Source of the DNA: Candidatus Bathyarchaeota archaeon
Lineage (GTDB): Archaea > Thermoproteota > Bathyarchaeia > 40CM-2-53-6 > RBG-13-38-9
Direction of reading: 5' to 3'
Assembly (NCBI GenBank): GCA_007050885.1
Contig: SMYQ01000302.1
Span: 1 to 22,590 of the forward strand
DNA length: 22,590 nucleotides
Shown here: positions 14,090-22,491 of the stretch, piece by piece
Layout: each line of letters begins with the position of its first letter
How positions within the stretch are numbered: position 1 is the stretch's first letter
Made by a program: the position numbers and the translations under genes
Notes under the pieces: model-generated
The model's database searches: none
The model's input: only the letters and a program-made list of their open reading frames with translations
What the model was told of the DNA's origin: nothing

Positions 14090-14764
14090 TTGTTGAAAAT
14101 GAATAGGGAAGAAATTAATAATTTCATATCTAAAGTGAATTTCGAGAAAGAGGATGGTCTTGTTCCTGTTATTGTTCAAGATGCATCAAATAATAATGTG
14201 TTGATGCAAGCTTTTATGGATAAAGAAGCACTGAGTTTGACTTTGTCAAGTGGAAGAATGCATTTTTGGAGCCGAACTAAAGGCAGAATCTGGATGAAAG
14301 GTGAAGAATCTAACCATTTTTCCTTAGTGGAAAATGCATTATTAGACTGTGACAATGATTCAATATTATTTAAAGTTCAACAAGTAGGCGCAGTATGTCA
14401 CACCGGGGAGGACACATGTTTCTATAAACCTGTAAAAGTGGAAGAAAAGAAAATTATTGATTCGAAGATGCTTGAAAGACTTTTTGAGGTTATTAAAGAG
14501 AGGATTAGTAATCCTAGCGAATCATCTTATGTTTCTTATTTAACTTCCAAGGGAGAGAATGCAGTGCTCCAGAAGATCGGAGAAGAATCAACTGAGCTTA
14601 TTCTTGCTATTAAATCAAATAACTCCAAAGAAGCTACATATGAAGCAGCAGATTTGTTTTTCCATATTTTAGTCTCATTTGCCCAAAAAGGCTATTCCCT
14701 TAACAGTATATTTGAGGAATTGGAATTACGACATAAAAAGAAGACAGAAAATCTGCCTCAATAA
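14090..14764 (+). CDS. hisIE: Bifunctional PR-AMP cyclohydrolase / PR-ATP pyrophosphohydrolase
   Basis: This fusion covers steps two and three of the pathway. The HisI half (about 15-115) has GRMHFWSRTKGRIWMKGEES, the acidic metal motif DCDND (86-90) and zinc cysteines in DCDND and GAVCHTGEDTC. The HisE half (about 125-224) has VLQKIGEESTELILAIK (159-175) and EAADLFFHILV (185-195), typical of the MazG-like pyrophosphohydrolase fold. The start is uncertain: TTG at 14090 or 14093, or ATG at 14099. A weak GGATGGT lies before the TTGs and favours one of them. It begins 19 bases after hisF and is the last histidine gene. Confidence 0.95.
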   Translation: MLKMNREEINNFISKVNFEKEDGLVPVIVQDASNNNVLMQAFMDKEALSLTLSSGRMHFWSRTKGRIWMKGEESNHFSLVENALLDCDNDSILFKVQQVGAVCHTGEDTCFYKPVKVEEKKIIDSKMLERLFEVIKERISNPSESSYVSYLTSKGENAVLQKIGEESTELILAIKSNNSKEATYEAADLFFHILVSFAQKGYSLNSIFEELELRHKKKTENLPQ

Positions 14765-14804
14765 TTTCTTTCTTGGGGAAAAAATTCTTGTTGGTTGAAT
14801 TATT

Positions 14805-15860
14805 ATGAGTTGGGAGAGAACATTAGAAAAATATAGTAAAATCATCGAGGAATACCTTAGAAAGTTTCTTGATGAAACTACAGAAGAAGCAAAAAATTAT
14901 CATCCATTTATTAAAAAAATTTATGATGATATTCAAGAGTTCATACTACGAAAAGGTAAACGACTAGCTTCTTGTAGTACACTACTTGTTTACAAAGGTT
15001 ATTCGGGAAAGGTTGATGAAAATATTTTAAAAATCTGTGTTGGTATAGAACTTTATCGTCATGCTATTCTGGTTCACGACGATTTGGTTGATTTAGATGT
15101 TAACCGAAGAGGAGGAGCTACTTTACATAAGAAGTTTATGAATAATTATAGCCCTTATGATAATAGATTTGGTGATTCTGTTGCAGTTTTTGCAGGAAAT
15201 ATGATTTATTCTTTAGCTAATCAAGTAATACTTAGTTCCAGTTTTTCCTCAAACTTGATTGGTCGAGTCTTGGGTTTGTCCTTTAATGGATATCGTGATG
15301 TTAATGAGAGCCAAATTCTTGATCTGCTTTTTGAACAAAAAGATGTTCAAGTGGATGAATGGACAGTTATGGCTAGCAAAAGAGCTTCTACACTTTTTAA
15401 AGTCACATTGCTTACAGGAGCTATCTTAGGTGATGCTCCTGAAAATGATTTAAAACTCCTAGAGAAAGCAGCTGAAAATTTAGGTTATTCTTTTGATATT
15501 CAAGATGATATTATAGATAGCTTTGCAAAAAAAGAAGAATATGGCAGATCAACATGTCTTGACATTTCAAAAAACAAGAAACCCCTTCATATTATATGTG
15601 CCCTAAATTCTGAAGATTCACAAAAAACTGAAGCTCTTAAATGTCTTCTAGGAAAACAATTTTTAAGTTACGGAGAAAAAGACTTAGCAAGACAGTTGCT
15701 TAAAGAAACTGGTGGTTTAGATAAAGCTAAACAAATATCAAAAAAATATGCAATTCAATCAAGAACTCTAATATTACAAACAAACTTATCCGACGACATC
15801 AAGCAATTCTTTAACAGTTTTATCCAGTACATAGAAGAAAGTCTAGAATGGTACAAGTAA
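14805..15860 (+). CDS. Trans-polyprenyl diphosphate synthase (GGPP/longer-chain synthase)
   Basis: The 351-residue protein belongs to the family that extends allylic diphosphates with IPP, supplying the chains of archaeal membrane lipids. GKRLASCSTLL (51-61) precedes the first aspartate-rich motif HDDLVDLD (91-98), followed by RRGGATLHKKF. The second is DIQDDIID (231-238). The fifth residue before the first motif is Ala (A87), where short-chain enzymes usually carry an aromatic. By the usual size rule this could permit chains longer than C20, but prediction by one residue is weak. It begins 40 bases after hisIE with no clear TATA box, so it may be read through from the his operon. Confidence 0.88.
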   Translation: MSWERTLEKYSKIIEEYLRKFLDETTEEAKNYHPFIKKIYDDIQEFILRKGKRLASCSTLLVYKGYSGKVDENILKICVGIELYRHAILVHDDLVDLDVNRRGGATLHKKFMNNYSPYDNRFGDSVAVFAGNMIYSLANQVILSSSFSSNLIGRVLGLSFNGYRDVNESQILDLLFEQKDVQVDEWTVMASKRASTLFKVTLLTGAILGDAPENDLKLLEKAAENLGYSFDIQDDIIDSFAKKEEYGRSTCLDISKNKKPLHIICALNSEDSQKTEALKCLLGKQFLSYGEKDLARQLLKETGGLDKAKQISKKYAIQSRTLILQTNLSDDIKQFFNSFIQYIEESLEWYK

Positions 15861-15873
15861 AACTGCTTTAAAG

Positions 15874-15885
15874 CTTTATATTTAA
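15874..15885 (+). promoter_or_regulatory. TATA box of ileS
   Basis: CTTTATATTTAA lies 42 bases before the ileS start in the short gap after the polyprenyl synthase gene. It predicts transcription starting near 15904. This suggests ileS has its own promoter rather than depending on the his operon. Confidence 0.5.
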
Positions 15886-15920
15886 GGTTTACATTTCAAG
15901 GGTTTAATCTGGTGTCGTGG

Positions 15921-15950
15921 ATGAGCGGTGACCGCGAAATTCAAGCCTAA
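15921..15950 (+). other. Nine-codon upstream ORF overlapping the ileS start
   Basis: ATG at 15921, preceded by GGTG at a six-base spacing, opens an out-of-frame peptide MSGDREIQA ending TAA at 15948-15950. It overlaps the ileS GTG at 15928. The GC-rich near-palindrome GCGGTGACCGC (15925-15935) surrounds that GTG. Translational control of ileS is possible; coincidence is not excluded. Confidence 0.3.
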
Positions 15951-18948
15951 TTCTAATTTATCGTTACCCCAAAAATACAATCCGCTCGAGCTTGAAAACG
16001 AAGTTCGCGCATTTTGGGAAAAAAATAAAACACTTAAAAAAACCTCAGAGTATAGACAAAGAAATAACAAAAAAATGTTAGGATATGTTGAAGGACCACC
16101 AACTCTAAATGGAATTCAACATGTAGGTCATGCCCGGGGTAGAGTAATAAAAGATTTCCATTACCGCTTTAAAACAATGCAAAACTACTACGTTTCATTT
16201 TGGGCTGGTTGGGATACCCAAGGTTTACCCGTAGAATTAGAAGTAGAAAAAAAACTAGGAGCAAAAAATAAAAAAGAACTAATTGAACGGGTAGGCGAAG
16301 AACGATTTGTTGAAGAATGCAAGAAAAGCATTATGAAATATCACCAACTTTGGGTTGAAGCTGATTCAATGCTTGGTATGTTTATTGATCAGGAAAAAGC
16401 ATATTTTACTCATCAAGACCATTACATCGAAAGAGAATGGAAATATCTTAAGCGTGCATGGGACCAAAACATGCTTGGAGAAGGCCACTATGTAGTGGCC
16501 TACTGTCCTCATTGCCAAACATCTCTAAGCAATGCCGAAGTAGGGTTAGGCTACAAAGAAGTAGAAGACCCCTCAATGCATTTTAAATTCCAAATAAAGG
16601 GAAAGAAAAATGAATATTTTATAATTTGGACAACAATGCCTTTCACTCTAATTACAGATCTAATTATTGGAGTAAATCCAAAGGAAGATTATTCCAAAGT
16701 AAAAGTTGGAGAAGAAACATGGATTCTAGCCAAAGAGCGTATCGAACCAATTATGCAGAAACTCGAAATAGAAAACTACCAACTTCTAAAAACAATTAAG
16801 GGAAAAGACCTTGTGGGTACAAAATATGAGTATCCTTTTAATGATTTGATCCCCAAACAGAAAGAACTTGACCAAAATCCTTTAATCCATACTGTTGTTG
16901 CTGAAGACTTTGTTGATGTTACCACAGCAACAGGTGTAGTCCATCTTGCTCCTGCAAATGGTGAGGATGATTATTCAGCAGCTCAAAATCGAAAACTACC
17001 TATGTTTGCTCCTTTCGATGAACAGGCAATATTTACGGAGGAAGCAGGAAAATTCGCAGGGAATTTTGTTAGAAAAACAGACGATATGGTAGTTGAAGAA
17101 CTCCAAAAAAGGGGACTTCTCCTCAAAATCGGCAAAGTTAAACACGAATATCCTACTTGTTGGCGTTCTCACCATAAACTAATATGGTTGGCTCGACGAG
17201 AGTACTTCATTTGGACGAATAAAATAAATAATAAAGTGATGGAAGCTGCCCAGAGAGTAAAATATTTCTATGAAAGCCCAAAAAACAGATTTCTTGCCTT
17301 TCTTAAGGAAGGAAAACCTTGGTGCATATCCAGAGACAGAGTATGGGGTTCACCTTTACCTATTTGGGTTTGTGAGAATTGTGGTAAAAAAACCTTGGTT
17401 TCTAGCAAACAAGAGATACGTGAAAAAGCTATTGAACTTCCAGACCTTAATTTCGAGCTTCATAAACCATGGATAGATCGTATTATGCTGAAATGTGAAA
17501 ACTGTGGAGGCAGAATGATCAGAGAATCCTTTGTTTTGGATGTCTGGCATAACAGCGGAGCCTCACCATATGCAAGATTTACAGACCAGGAATTCGAACA
17601 ATTAGTCCCAACAGACTTTCTAACCGAAGCAGTTGATCAAACTAGAGGTTGGGCAAATTCACTTCTACTTGAGCACATAATATACACAGGCAAACCAGAA
17701 GCACCCTATAATGAATTCCTATTCCAAGGATTTGTTCTGGATGCAAAAGGTAGAAAAATGAGCAAAAGTTTAGGAAATGTTTTAGAAATCAACAAATTGT
17801 TACATGAACGTTCAGCAGACATAACGAGATTCTACTTCTTGTGGAAATGCTCACCAATTGATTCGATGAATTTTGATCCAAAAGAATTGAAGGGAAGACC
17901 CTATCAAGTTTTAAGTACTCTTTATTATCTTCACAACTTTTTTATGCAAAATTCAGAATACGATAATTTCTCTCCAAAAACACACACATTAGTTTGGGCA
18001 AAAAAAGAAAATTTGTTAAATTCACCAGATAAGTGGCTCTTATCCAAATTACAAGGATTAATTAAAGAATTTACTGAAAAAGCACAAGAATGCGAATTCA
18101 ATTTTGCTTTATCCGAATTAGAGGATTTCATAGTCAACATTTTTAGTCGTGAATATGTCCCCATGATTAGAAGAGATCTTTGGAGCGATGATCCAGAAAC
18201 ACTAAATCGTAGATTAGCAGTCTATGCAACCCTATGGAGTACCCTAAAAATACTTGTTCTATTATCGAATCCAACTACACCATATCTTAGCGAAGCCCTG
18301 TACCAAACAGTCTTCAAAAAATTGGATGATTCACTACCCGAAACAGTGAATATGGAAAATTGGCCTAAATCAGTCAAAGAACTGCAAGATCCTACTCTAG
18401 AAACTGAATTTGACATACTTTTACAAACTCTACCCATATTATATACAGCGCGACAAAAATCTCAACTAAAACGTCGATGGCCACTAGCAAAAGCAATAGT
18501 AATAGCCCCTAAGAAGGTTAAGTTGGCTATACAAAAACTGGAATCGCTGTTTTTGGAATTAGGAAATATAAAAGCAGTTGAATATTCAGACAAAGCACTT
18601 GATTTTAATACCGAAAAATGGGCAACAGCTTCAGAAGGTCAAATACAGATCTTAATTGATAAAATACGAAATGATTCTCTTGAGGGAGAAGGTTTAATGC
18701 GTGATCTAGCTCGTCGTATACAAGCACTCAGAAAAGATTTAGGTTTCTCGCCTACTGATATAGTTAATGCAGTATTTATTGCAAAACTTGAAATTAAAGA
18801 CATAAATTTGTTACAACCATACATCGATGAAATGAAAGAACTTGTACGTGCGAAAAAAATTCACGTCACAACGGACCTTAGTGATATAGATACTAAATGG
18901 CACGAAAATAAGCTAGACAAAACGAAAGTATATGTAGCTGTATTATAG
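15928..18948 (+). CDS. ileS: Isoleucyl-tRNA synthetase
   Basis: This class Ia synthetase charges tRNA-Ile. The 1006-residue protein has the HIGH-type motif as HVGH (65-68, after EGPPTLNGIQ) and KMSKS at 610-614 (GRKMSKSLGN). The CP1 editing domain opens with WTTMPFTLITD near 234-244 in place of the common WTTTPWTLPAN. Two CxNC pairs (CENCGKK from 482, CENCGGR from 523) probably bind zinc. GWDTQGLPVELEVEKKLG and DVWHNSGASPYA are typical of the enzyme. A C-terminal anticodon-binding region with RDLARRIQALRKDLGF follows. The GTG start at 15928 is the only sensible one; the nearby ATG at 15921 is in another frame. T-rich sequence follows the stop. Confidence 0.97.
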   Translation: MTAKFKPNSNLSLPQKYNPLELENEVRAFWEKNKTLKKTSEYRQRNNKKMLGYVEGPPTLNGIQHVGHARGRVIKDFHYRFKTMQNYYVSFWAGWDTQGLPVELEVEKKLGAKNKKELIERVGEERFVEECKKSIMKYHQLWVEADSMLGMFIDQEKAYFTHQDHYIEREWKYLKRAWDQNMLGEGHYVVAYCPHCQTSLSNAEVGLGYKEVEDPSMHFKFQIKGKKNEYFIIWTTMPFTLITDLIIGVNPKEDYSKVKVGEETWILAKERIEPIMQKLEIENYQLLKTIKGKDLVGTKYEYPFNDLIPKQKELDQNPLIHTVVAEDFVDVTTATGVVHLAPANGEDDYSAAQNRKLPMFAPFDEQAIFTEEAGKFAGNFVRKTDDMVVEELQKRGLLLKIGKVKHEYPTCWRSHHKLIWLARREYFIWTNKINNKVMEAAQRVKYFYESPKNRFLAFLKEGKPWCISRDRVWGSPLPIWVCENCGKKTLVSSKQEIREKAIELPDLNFELHKPWIDRIMLKCENCGGRMIRESFVLDVWHNSGASPYARFTDQEFEQLVPTDFLTEAVDQTRGWANSLLLEHIIYTGKPEAPYNEFLFQGFVLDAKGRKMSKSLGNVLEINKLLHERSADITRFYFLWKCSPIDSMNFDPKELKGRPYQVLSTLYYLHNFFMQNSEYDNFSPKTHTLVWAKKENLLNSPDKWLLSKLQGLIKEFTEKAQECEFNFALSELEDFIVNIFSREYVPMIRRDLWSDDPETLNRRLAVYATLWSTLKILVLLSNPTTPYLSEALYQTVFKKLDDSLPETVNMENWPKSVKELQDPTLETEFDILLQTLPILYTARQKSQLKRRWPLAKAIVIAPKKVKLAIQKLESLFLELGNIKAVEYSDKALDFNTEKWATASEGQIQILIDKIRNDSLEGEGLMRDLARRIQALRKDLGFSPTDIVNAVFIAKLEIKDINLLQPYIDEMKELVRAKKIHVTTDLSDIDTKWHENKLDKTKVYVAVL

Positions 18949-18956
18949 AATTGCTG

Positions 18957-18982
18957 TTATTATTTTTACTTTTATTTATTTC
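18957..18982 (+). terminator. T-rich tract after ileS
   Basis: The stretch is dominated by T runs (ATTTTTACTTTTATTTATTT) and begins nine bases after the ileS stop. This is the kind of tract at which archaeal RNA polymerase ends transcripts. No hairpin is evident. Confidence 0.4.
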
Positions 18983-19025
18983 AGTGCCAATAATAGATAG
19001 TATTCAATTAACCTAGGAGAATCAT

Positions 19026-19982
19026 ATGCCAGAACAAATCAAGTTTGGCGTTTTTCTTCCATTCTATGCCTTCAAAAGCAAAAATGATTCCCAAATTTTT
19101 AATCAACTTCAAGATGTAGCCTTGAAATGTGAACAACTTGAATTCTCTTCAATTTGGTTAGATGACCATTTGATGCTGAATAAAAAACCAATTTATGAAT
19201 GCTGGACAACTCTTTCGGCTCTAGCGAAGGTAACCAAAAAAATAAGATTAGGCACTATGGTCGCATGTAACTCATTTAGAAATCCAGCTTTGCTTGCCAA
19301 AATGGGAGCGACCGTTGACAATATATCAAATGGACGACTAGAATTAGGTCTCGGAGCAGGAATTCAAAAAAGGGAACACTGGGCATATGGTTTTACTTTT
19401 AATTCACCAAAAATTAGGATACAACGTTTAGAAGAAGCAGTCAAGATCATAAAAAAACTTTGGACTCAAAATAATGTATATTTCAAGGGTAAACATTACA
19501 AAATTAGGAATGCTAATTGTGAACCCAAACCTCTTCAAAAGCCTCATCCACCATTAATTATAGGTGGTGGAGGAGAACAACTAATGCTTAAATTATCTGC
19601 AAAGTATGCAGATCGCTTTGATTGGGGTTATCTTTCTTCTCCAGAATTGTATCATCGTAAACTTGAGATATTAAGAAGATATTGCAAAAGAATTGGAAGA
19701 GCTTTCAATGAAATTGAAAAGTCCTGTTGGCCTATAGGTCAAATCTATATTGGAACTGAAAGAAAATTCCTAGAAGAAAATTTTTCTCATTCAGTTTCAA
19801 AAGATTTTTTTAAAGACCACATTATGCACGAAAATTTTGTTTATACACCTCAAGATTTTCTAGAACAAATTCAATACTACACTAATTTTGGGGTGACATA
19901 CTTCATGTTATTTTTTTCTGATGTCTCTAACTTTGAATCATTAACTCTTTTTGCAAAGGAGGTCATTCAAAAAATTAAATAG
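19026..19982 (+). CDS. LLM-class (probably F420-dependent) oxidoreductase
   Basis: The 318-residue protein is a luciferase-like (beta/alpha)8 barrel. Hallmarks are IKFGVFLPFYAF at the start, FSSIWLDDHLML (about 40-51), KKIRLGTMVACNSFRNPALLAKM, VDNISNGRLELGLGAGIQKREH and KPHPPLIIGGGGEQLML. In archaea, members with these motifs mostly use coenzyme F420, which is inferred here rather than seen. The family covers many substrates and none can be named. GGAGA lies at good spacing before the ATG. It stands alone between ileS and a convergent site-2 protease gene. Confidence 0.88.
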   Translation: MPEQIKFGVFLPFYAFKSKNDSQIFNQLQDVALKCEQLEFSSIWLDDHLMLNKKPIYECWTTLSALAKVTKKIRLGTMVACNSFRNPALLAKMGATVDNISNGRLELGLGAGIQKREHWAYGFTFNSPKIRIQRLEEAVKIIKKLWTQNNVYFKGKHYKIRNANCEPKPLQKPHPPLIIGGGGEQLMLKLSAKYADRFDWGYLSSPELYHRKLEILRRYCKRIGRAFNEIEKSCWPIGQIYIGTERKFLEENFSHSVSKDFFKDHIMHENFVYTPQDFLEQIQYYTNFGVTYFMLFFSDVSNFESLTLFAKEVIQKIK

Positions 19983-20017
19983 TTATATTTGATTTTTCTT
20001 CTAAAATTAAGTATTAT

Positions 20018-21076
20018 TTAAAATGGCATTCCCATAGGAACTACTGAAAGGATAAAGACAATAACTAAAATAATTGCACCTACTTTTCTCTTCCAAGTAA
20101 GTTTGGAAACATCATCTAGAGGTCCAGGATGTTTGGCAGCAGAAAAAAAGAGAGCTATTATTGCCATTGGCCACCATATGATGGCTAAGAGTATTATTCC
20201 CGCATAAGAAATGATTTGATGTTGTTTATTATTCATCAAACTTCGAGCTACATGTCCACCATCAAACATGCCCGATGGCACCAGATTCAGCATTGTAACA
20301 ATCATGCCAACCCACCCTGCGAAAGCAACTGGGTGCTGTGTTATAACTCCACTCGTGCTGGGGGGGAAAAACTGGAAAATCCATCTGTAAATTAATGGAT
20401 ACACCTCAGTTAACGGAATCAAATCCATACTGGGATCTGGAGGGACTACAACTGATATTTGAACGCCTATTATTGTTATAATTACCGCTATGATGAAACC
20501 TGTTATTGGTCCAGTAAAACCAATATCAAATAATGCATCTTTGTTTGGCGGAAGAGACTTCTGTTGGATTAATGCTCCAAAAGTACCGATAGGTGGAAGA
20601 CCGGGAATAAAATATGGATATGTTGCCTCAACTTCATGTTTGTCTGCTAATAATTTATGCCCCATCTCATGTGAACCTAATATTGCCATTATTGCTGCAG
20701 TGAATAAGAAAGCATCTAGTATGTTAATTGAATAAAGATATCCTGAAATAAAGACTGTTCCAAGAGTTGCTAAAAATAGGACAATATTTGTAGTATTTTT
20801 GCTCGGTTTTACAGCTGGTTTAGGCACAACTCTAAGAATAACTTTTTTTCCTTCTTCCCTAAGAATAGGAAGAAAATTTAGAGTGTCTAGTTTTTGTAGT
20901 AATCTAAGAAAAGCTTCTTTTGAATTTTCTTGATAATCCACATAGAATGTAGGTATGTTATGTTCAACAAAACTTTCTTTTATTTCAAATTCCAATTCAA
21001 CCATGTTTTGGATTTTTTGAAATGGTGGCACTTCATTGTACTCTGAAATGTAATCGTCTGAAGATGCACAGCACAT
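20018..21076 (-). CDS. Site-2 protease-type intramembrane zinc metalloprotease (M50)
   Basis: The protein has a soluble N-terminal part of about 100 residues followed by six or so membrane helices. The zinc site is HEMGH (136-140 from the ATG) inside a helix. The second motif NLVPSGMFDGGH (264-275) supplies the aspartate ligand, matching the NxxPxxxxDGG signature of M50 proteases. GLPPIGTFGALIQ and DIGFTGPITGF are also family-like. Site-2 proteases cut transmembrane segments, often to release regulators. I prefer ATG at 21076 with AAGGT upstream; TTG at 21094 adds six residues but has no ribosome site. A 7-bp inverted repeat overlaps the leader. No obvious substrate gene lies beside it. Confidence 0.9.
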   Translation of the reverse strand: MCCASSDDYISEYNEVPPFQKIQNMVELEFEIKESFVEHNIPTFYVDYQENSKEAFLRLLQKLDTLNFLPILREEGKKVILRVVPKPAVKPSKNTTNIVLFLATLGTVFISGYLYSINILDAFLFTAAIMAILGSHEMGHKLLADKHEVEATYPYFIPGLPPIGTFGALIQQKSLPPNKDALFDIGFTGPITGFIIAVIITIIGVQISVVVPPDPSMDLIPLTEVYPLIYRWIFQFFPPSTSGVITQHPVAFAGWVGMIVTMLNLVPSGMFDGGHVARSLMNNKQHQIISYAGIILLAIIWWPMAIIALFFSAAKHPGPLDDVSKLTWKRKVGAIILVIVFILSVVPMGMPF

Positions 21077-21085
21077 GGTTACCTT

Positions 21086-21108
21086 ATACCTCAAACTTCT
21101 AGAGGTAT
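21086..21108 (-). repeat. Inverted repeat in the leader of the site-2 protease gene
   Basis: ATACCTC (21086-21092) and GAGGTAT (21102-21108) are exact reverse complements around nine bases. In RNA this hairpin would end just before the AAGGT ribosome site of the ATG at 21076. It could influence translation or act as a DNA site. Confidence 0.45.
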
Positions 21109-21187
21109 TAGAATGTTATGTCGACTTTTTTTCCTTATTGTTATTTAATTTTTTGGATGTTATATCTATCCAAATTAGGATTGTTAT

Positions 21188-21218
21188 GGTAATAGTTATT
21201 AGCTGATTACTATTAACC
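21188..21218. repeat. Inverted repeat in the divergent S2P/SIS promoter region
   Basis: TAATAGT (21190-21196) pairs with ACTATTA (21209-21215), extended by GG/CC with one bulged A, around a 12-base loop. It lies upstream of the SIS TATA element. The rest of the 190-base gap (21095-21284) is AT-rich and shows no gene. Confidence 0.4.
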
Positions 21219-21248
21219 CTCTTCACTTACAAAATAGGTAATATGGAA

Positions 21249-21276
21249 AGTATAAACTAATGAATTCAATGAATTC
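21249..21276 (+). promoter_or_regulatory. TATA box and tandem 9-bp repeat before the SIS gene
   Basis: AGTATAAACT (21249-21258) is a plausible TATA element. It is followed at once by two perfect tandem copies of AATGAATTC (21259-21276), each containing the palindrome GAATTC. They lie between the TATA box and the expected transcription start, a typical repressor position. Confidence 0.45.
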
Positions 21277-21284
21277 TATGGAAG

Positions 21285-22445
21285 GTGGAGAAAATCACTG
21301 AAAAAATTTCTGGCGTAGAATATGTTGAACGCATCAATGATAATCTATTAAAACTAAAAGAGAAAAACTTGCTTCCTTTATATGAAGATCTCAAAACCGC
21401 TGACTGCATTGTTTGTGGTGGTTCAGGGCGATCTTTACATTCTTTGAATATAGCAATGAGTCAAATTGCTATGATGAAAAAACCTAAAGTAGTTATCACC
21501 AGAGAAGATGTCGGTTTTCCTGGAAGAGGAATGCTAGACGCCGCTTCCAAACTTGAAAAGAGACACAAGAAAATTGTTCTTCTAATAAATTCTGGAAGCG
21601 GGGAATCTGATGATCCTATACATCTTGCTGAAGAATTGGAAAAATATTTGAAAAAAACGGGTAGCAACAAGTTTACGATGGGTCTGATAACTTCTAATTC
21701 TAACTCTTCACTAGCAAAAATTGTTCAAATGTATGGTAATGTAATTACAGTAGCTGGAAGAGAAAAGAAACAATTGCCTTCATCTGATGCTTATAGCGAA
21801 ACCGGAATAATGGGTGACCTTTTTGAGTTAGGTAGTTTGTTTTTGCTCCAAATGATTACTGAAGCGTTATCTGAAAACAACACAGTAGATAGAGTACTTG
21901 AGTTAATAGCTGAAGAAGCTCCTTATCTAAAGAATATAACAGAAAGTGCAGTACATTCAGAAGCTACTTCGTCTACTCTAAATATTCTTGAAAGACGAAG
22001 TGATGTATTTTTAGGCGGTAGAGGGACAGCTGAAATAGTGGCTAAAATGACTGCTGTTCGATTATTTCATATAAAGAAGTTTTTGGGAGACAATGTCTAT
22101 ATAGCCCGAGGAGTAAATACCCCCCATCCAAGAGCAGGGGACCTTGAGATTCTTATATCCTATTCAGGTCGAACAAAGCCTGTTGTAGGATGGTGCAACC
22201 GCTTTAGAGGATTAGGGGGATCAGTTTATTCAATTGTTGGGCGGGAAGGAACAGCACTTGATCTTAACTCTGATATGAAAGTTTTAATCGAGGAAGCGGT
22301 TGAGCATGGAAAACCAAGAAGATTCTACATGAGGGCAGCTTATGTTTTAAGTTGTCTTCCAATCCTATTGACAGCAAACTTAAAGTTGAAAGGGCTTAGT
22401 CTGCCAGAATACATCCTAAATTGGTACCATAATATAATAGAATAA
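21285..22445 (+). CDS. Protein with two tandem SIS (sugar isomerase) domains
   Basis: Two SIS folds are visible in 386 residues. The first (about 35-200) has CIVCGGSGRSLHSLNIA and the phosphosugar loop INSGSGESDDP (101-111). The second (about 225-380) has FLGGRGTAEIVAKMTAVRLF and ISYSGRTKPVVGW (291-303). Tandem SIS domains occur in GlmS-type isomerases and AgaS-like proteins, but there is no glutaminase domain here and no sugar gene beside it, so the substrate is open. The GTG at 21285 overlaps the purine-rich ribosome site; if GGTGG (21284-21288) is the real site, the start would be ATC at 21294, so the N-terminus is uncertain. The gene converges on ilvD. Confidence 0.8.
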   Translation: MEKITEKISGVEYVERINDNLLKLKEKNLLPLYEDLKTADCIVCGGSGRSLHSLNIAMSQIAMMKKPKVVITREDVGFPGRGMLDAASKLEKRHKKIVLLINSGSGESDDPIHLAEELEKYLKKTGSNKFTMGLITSNSNSSLAKIVQMYGNVITVAGREKKQLPSSDAYSETGIMGDLFELGSLFLLQMITEALSENNTVDRVLELIAEEAPYLKNITESAVHSEATSSTLNILERRSDVFLGGRGTAEIVAKMTAVRLFHIKKFLGDNVYIARGVNTPHPRAGDLEILISYSGRTKPVVGWCNRFRGLGGSVYSIVGREGTALDLNSDMKVLIEEAVEHGKPRRFYMRAAYVLSCLPILLTANLKLKGLSLPEYILNWYHNIIE

Positions 22446-22491
22446 TTGATTTCAAAGTGTAATACTGCAGTTGTCAAATTTTCCAATATTA

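Noticed and set aside
15861..15927. T-box-like tRNA-sensing leader before ileS
   Set aside because: The gap is only 67 bases, no specifier or antiterminator structure is visible, and T-boxes are a bacterial device.
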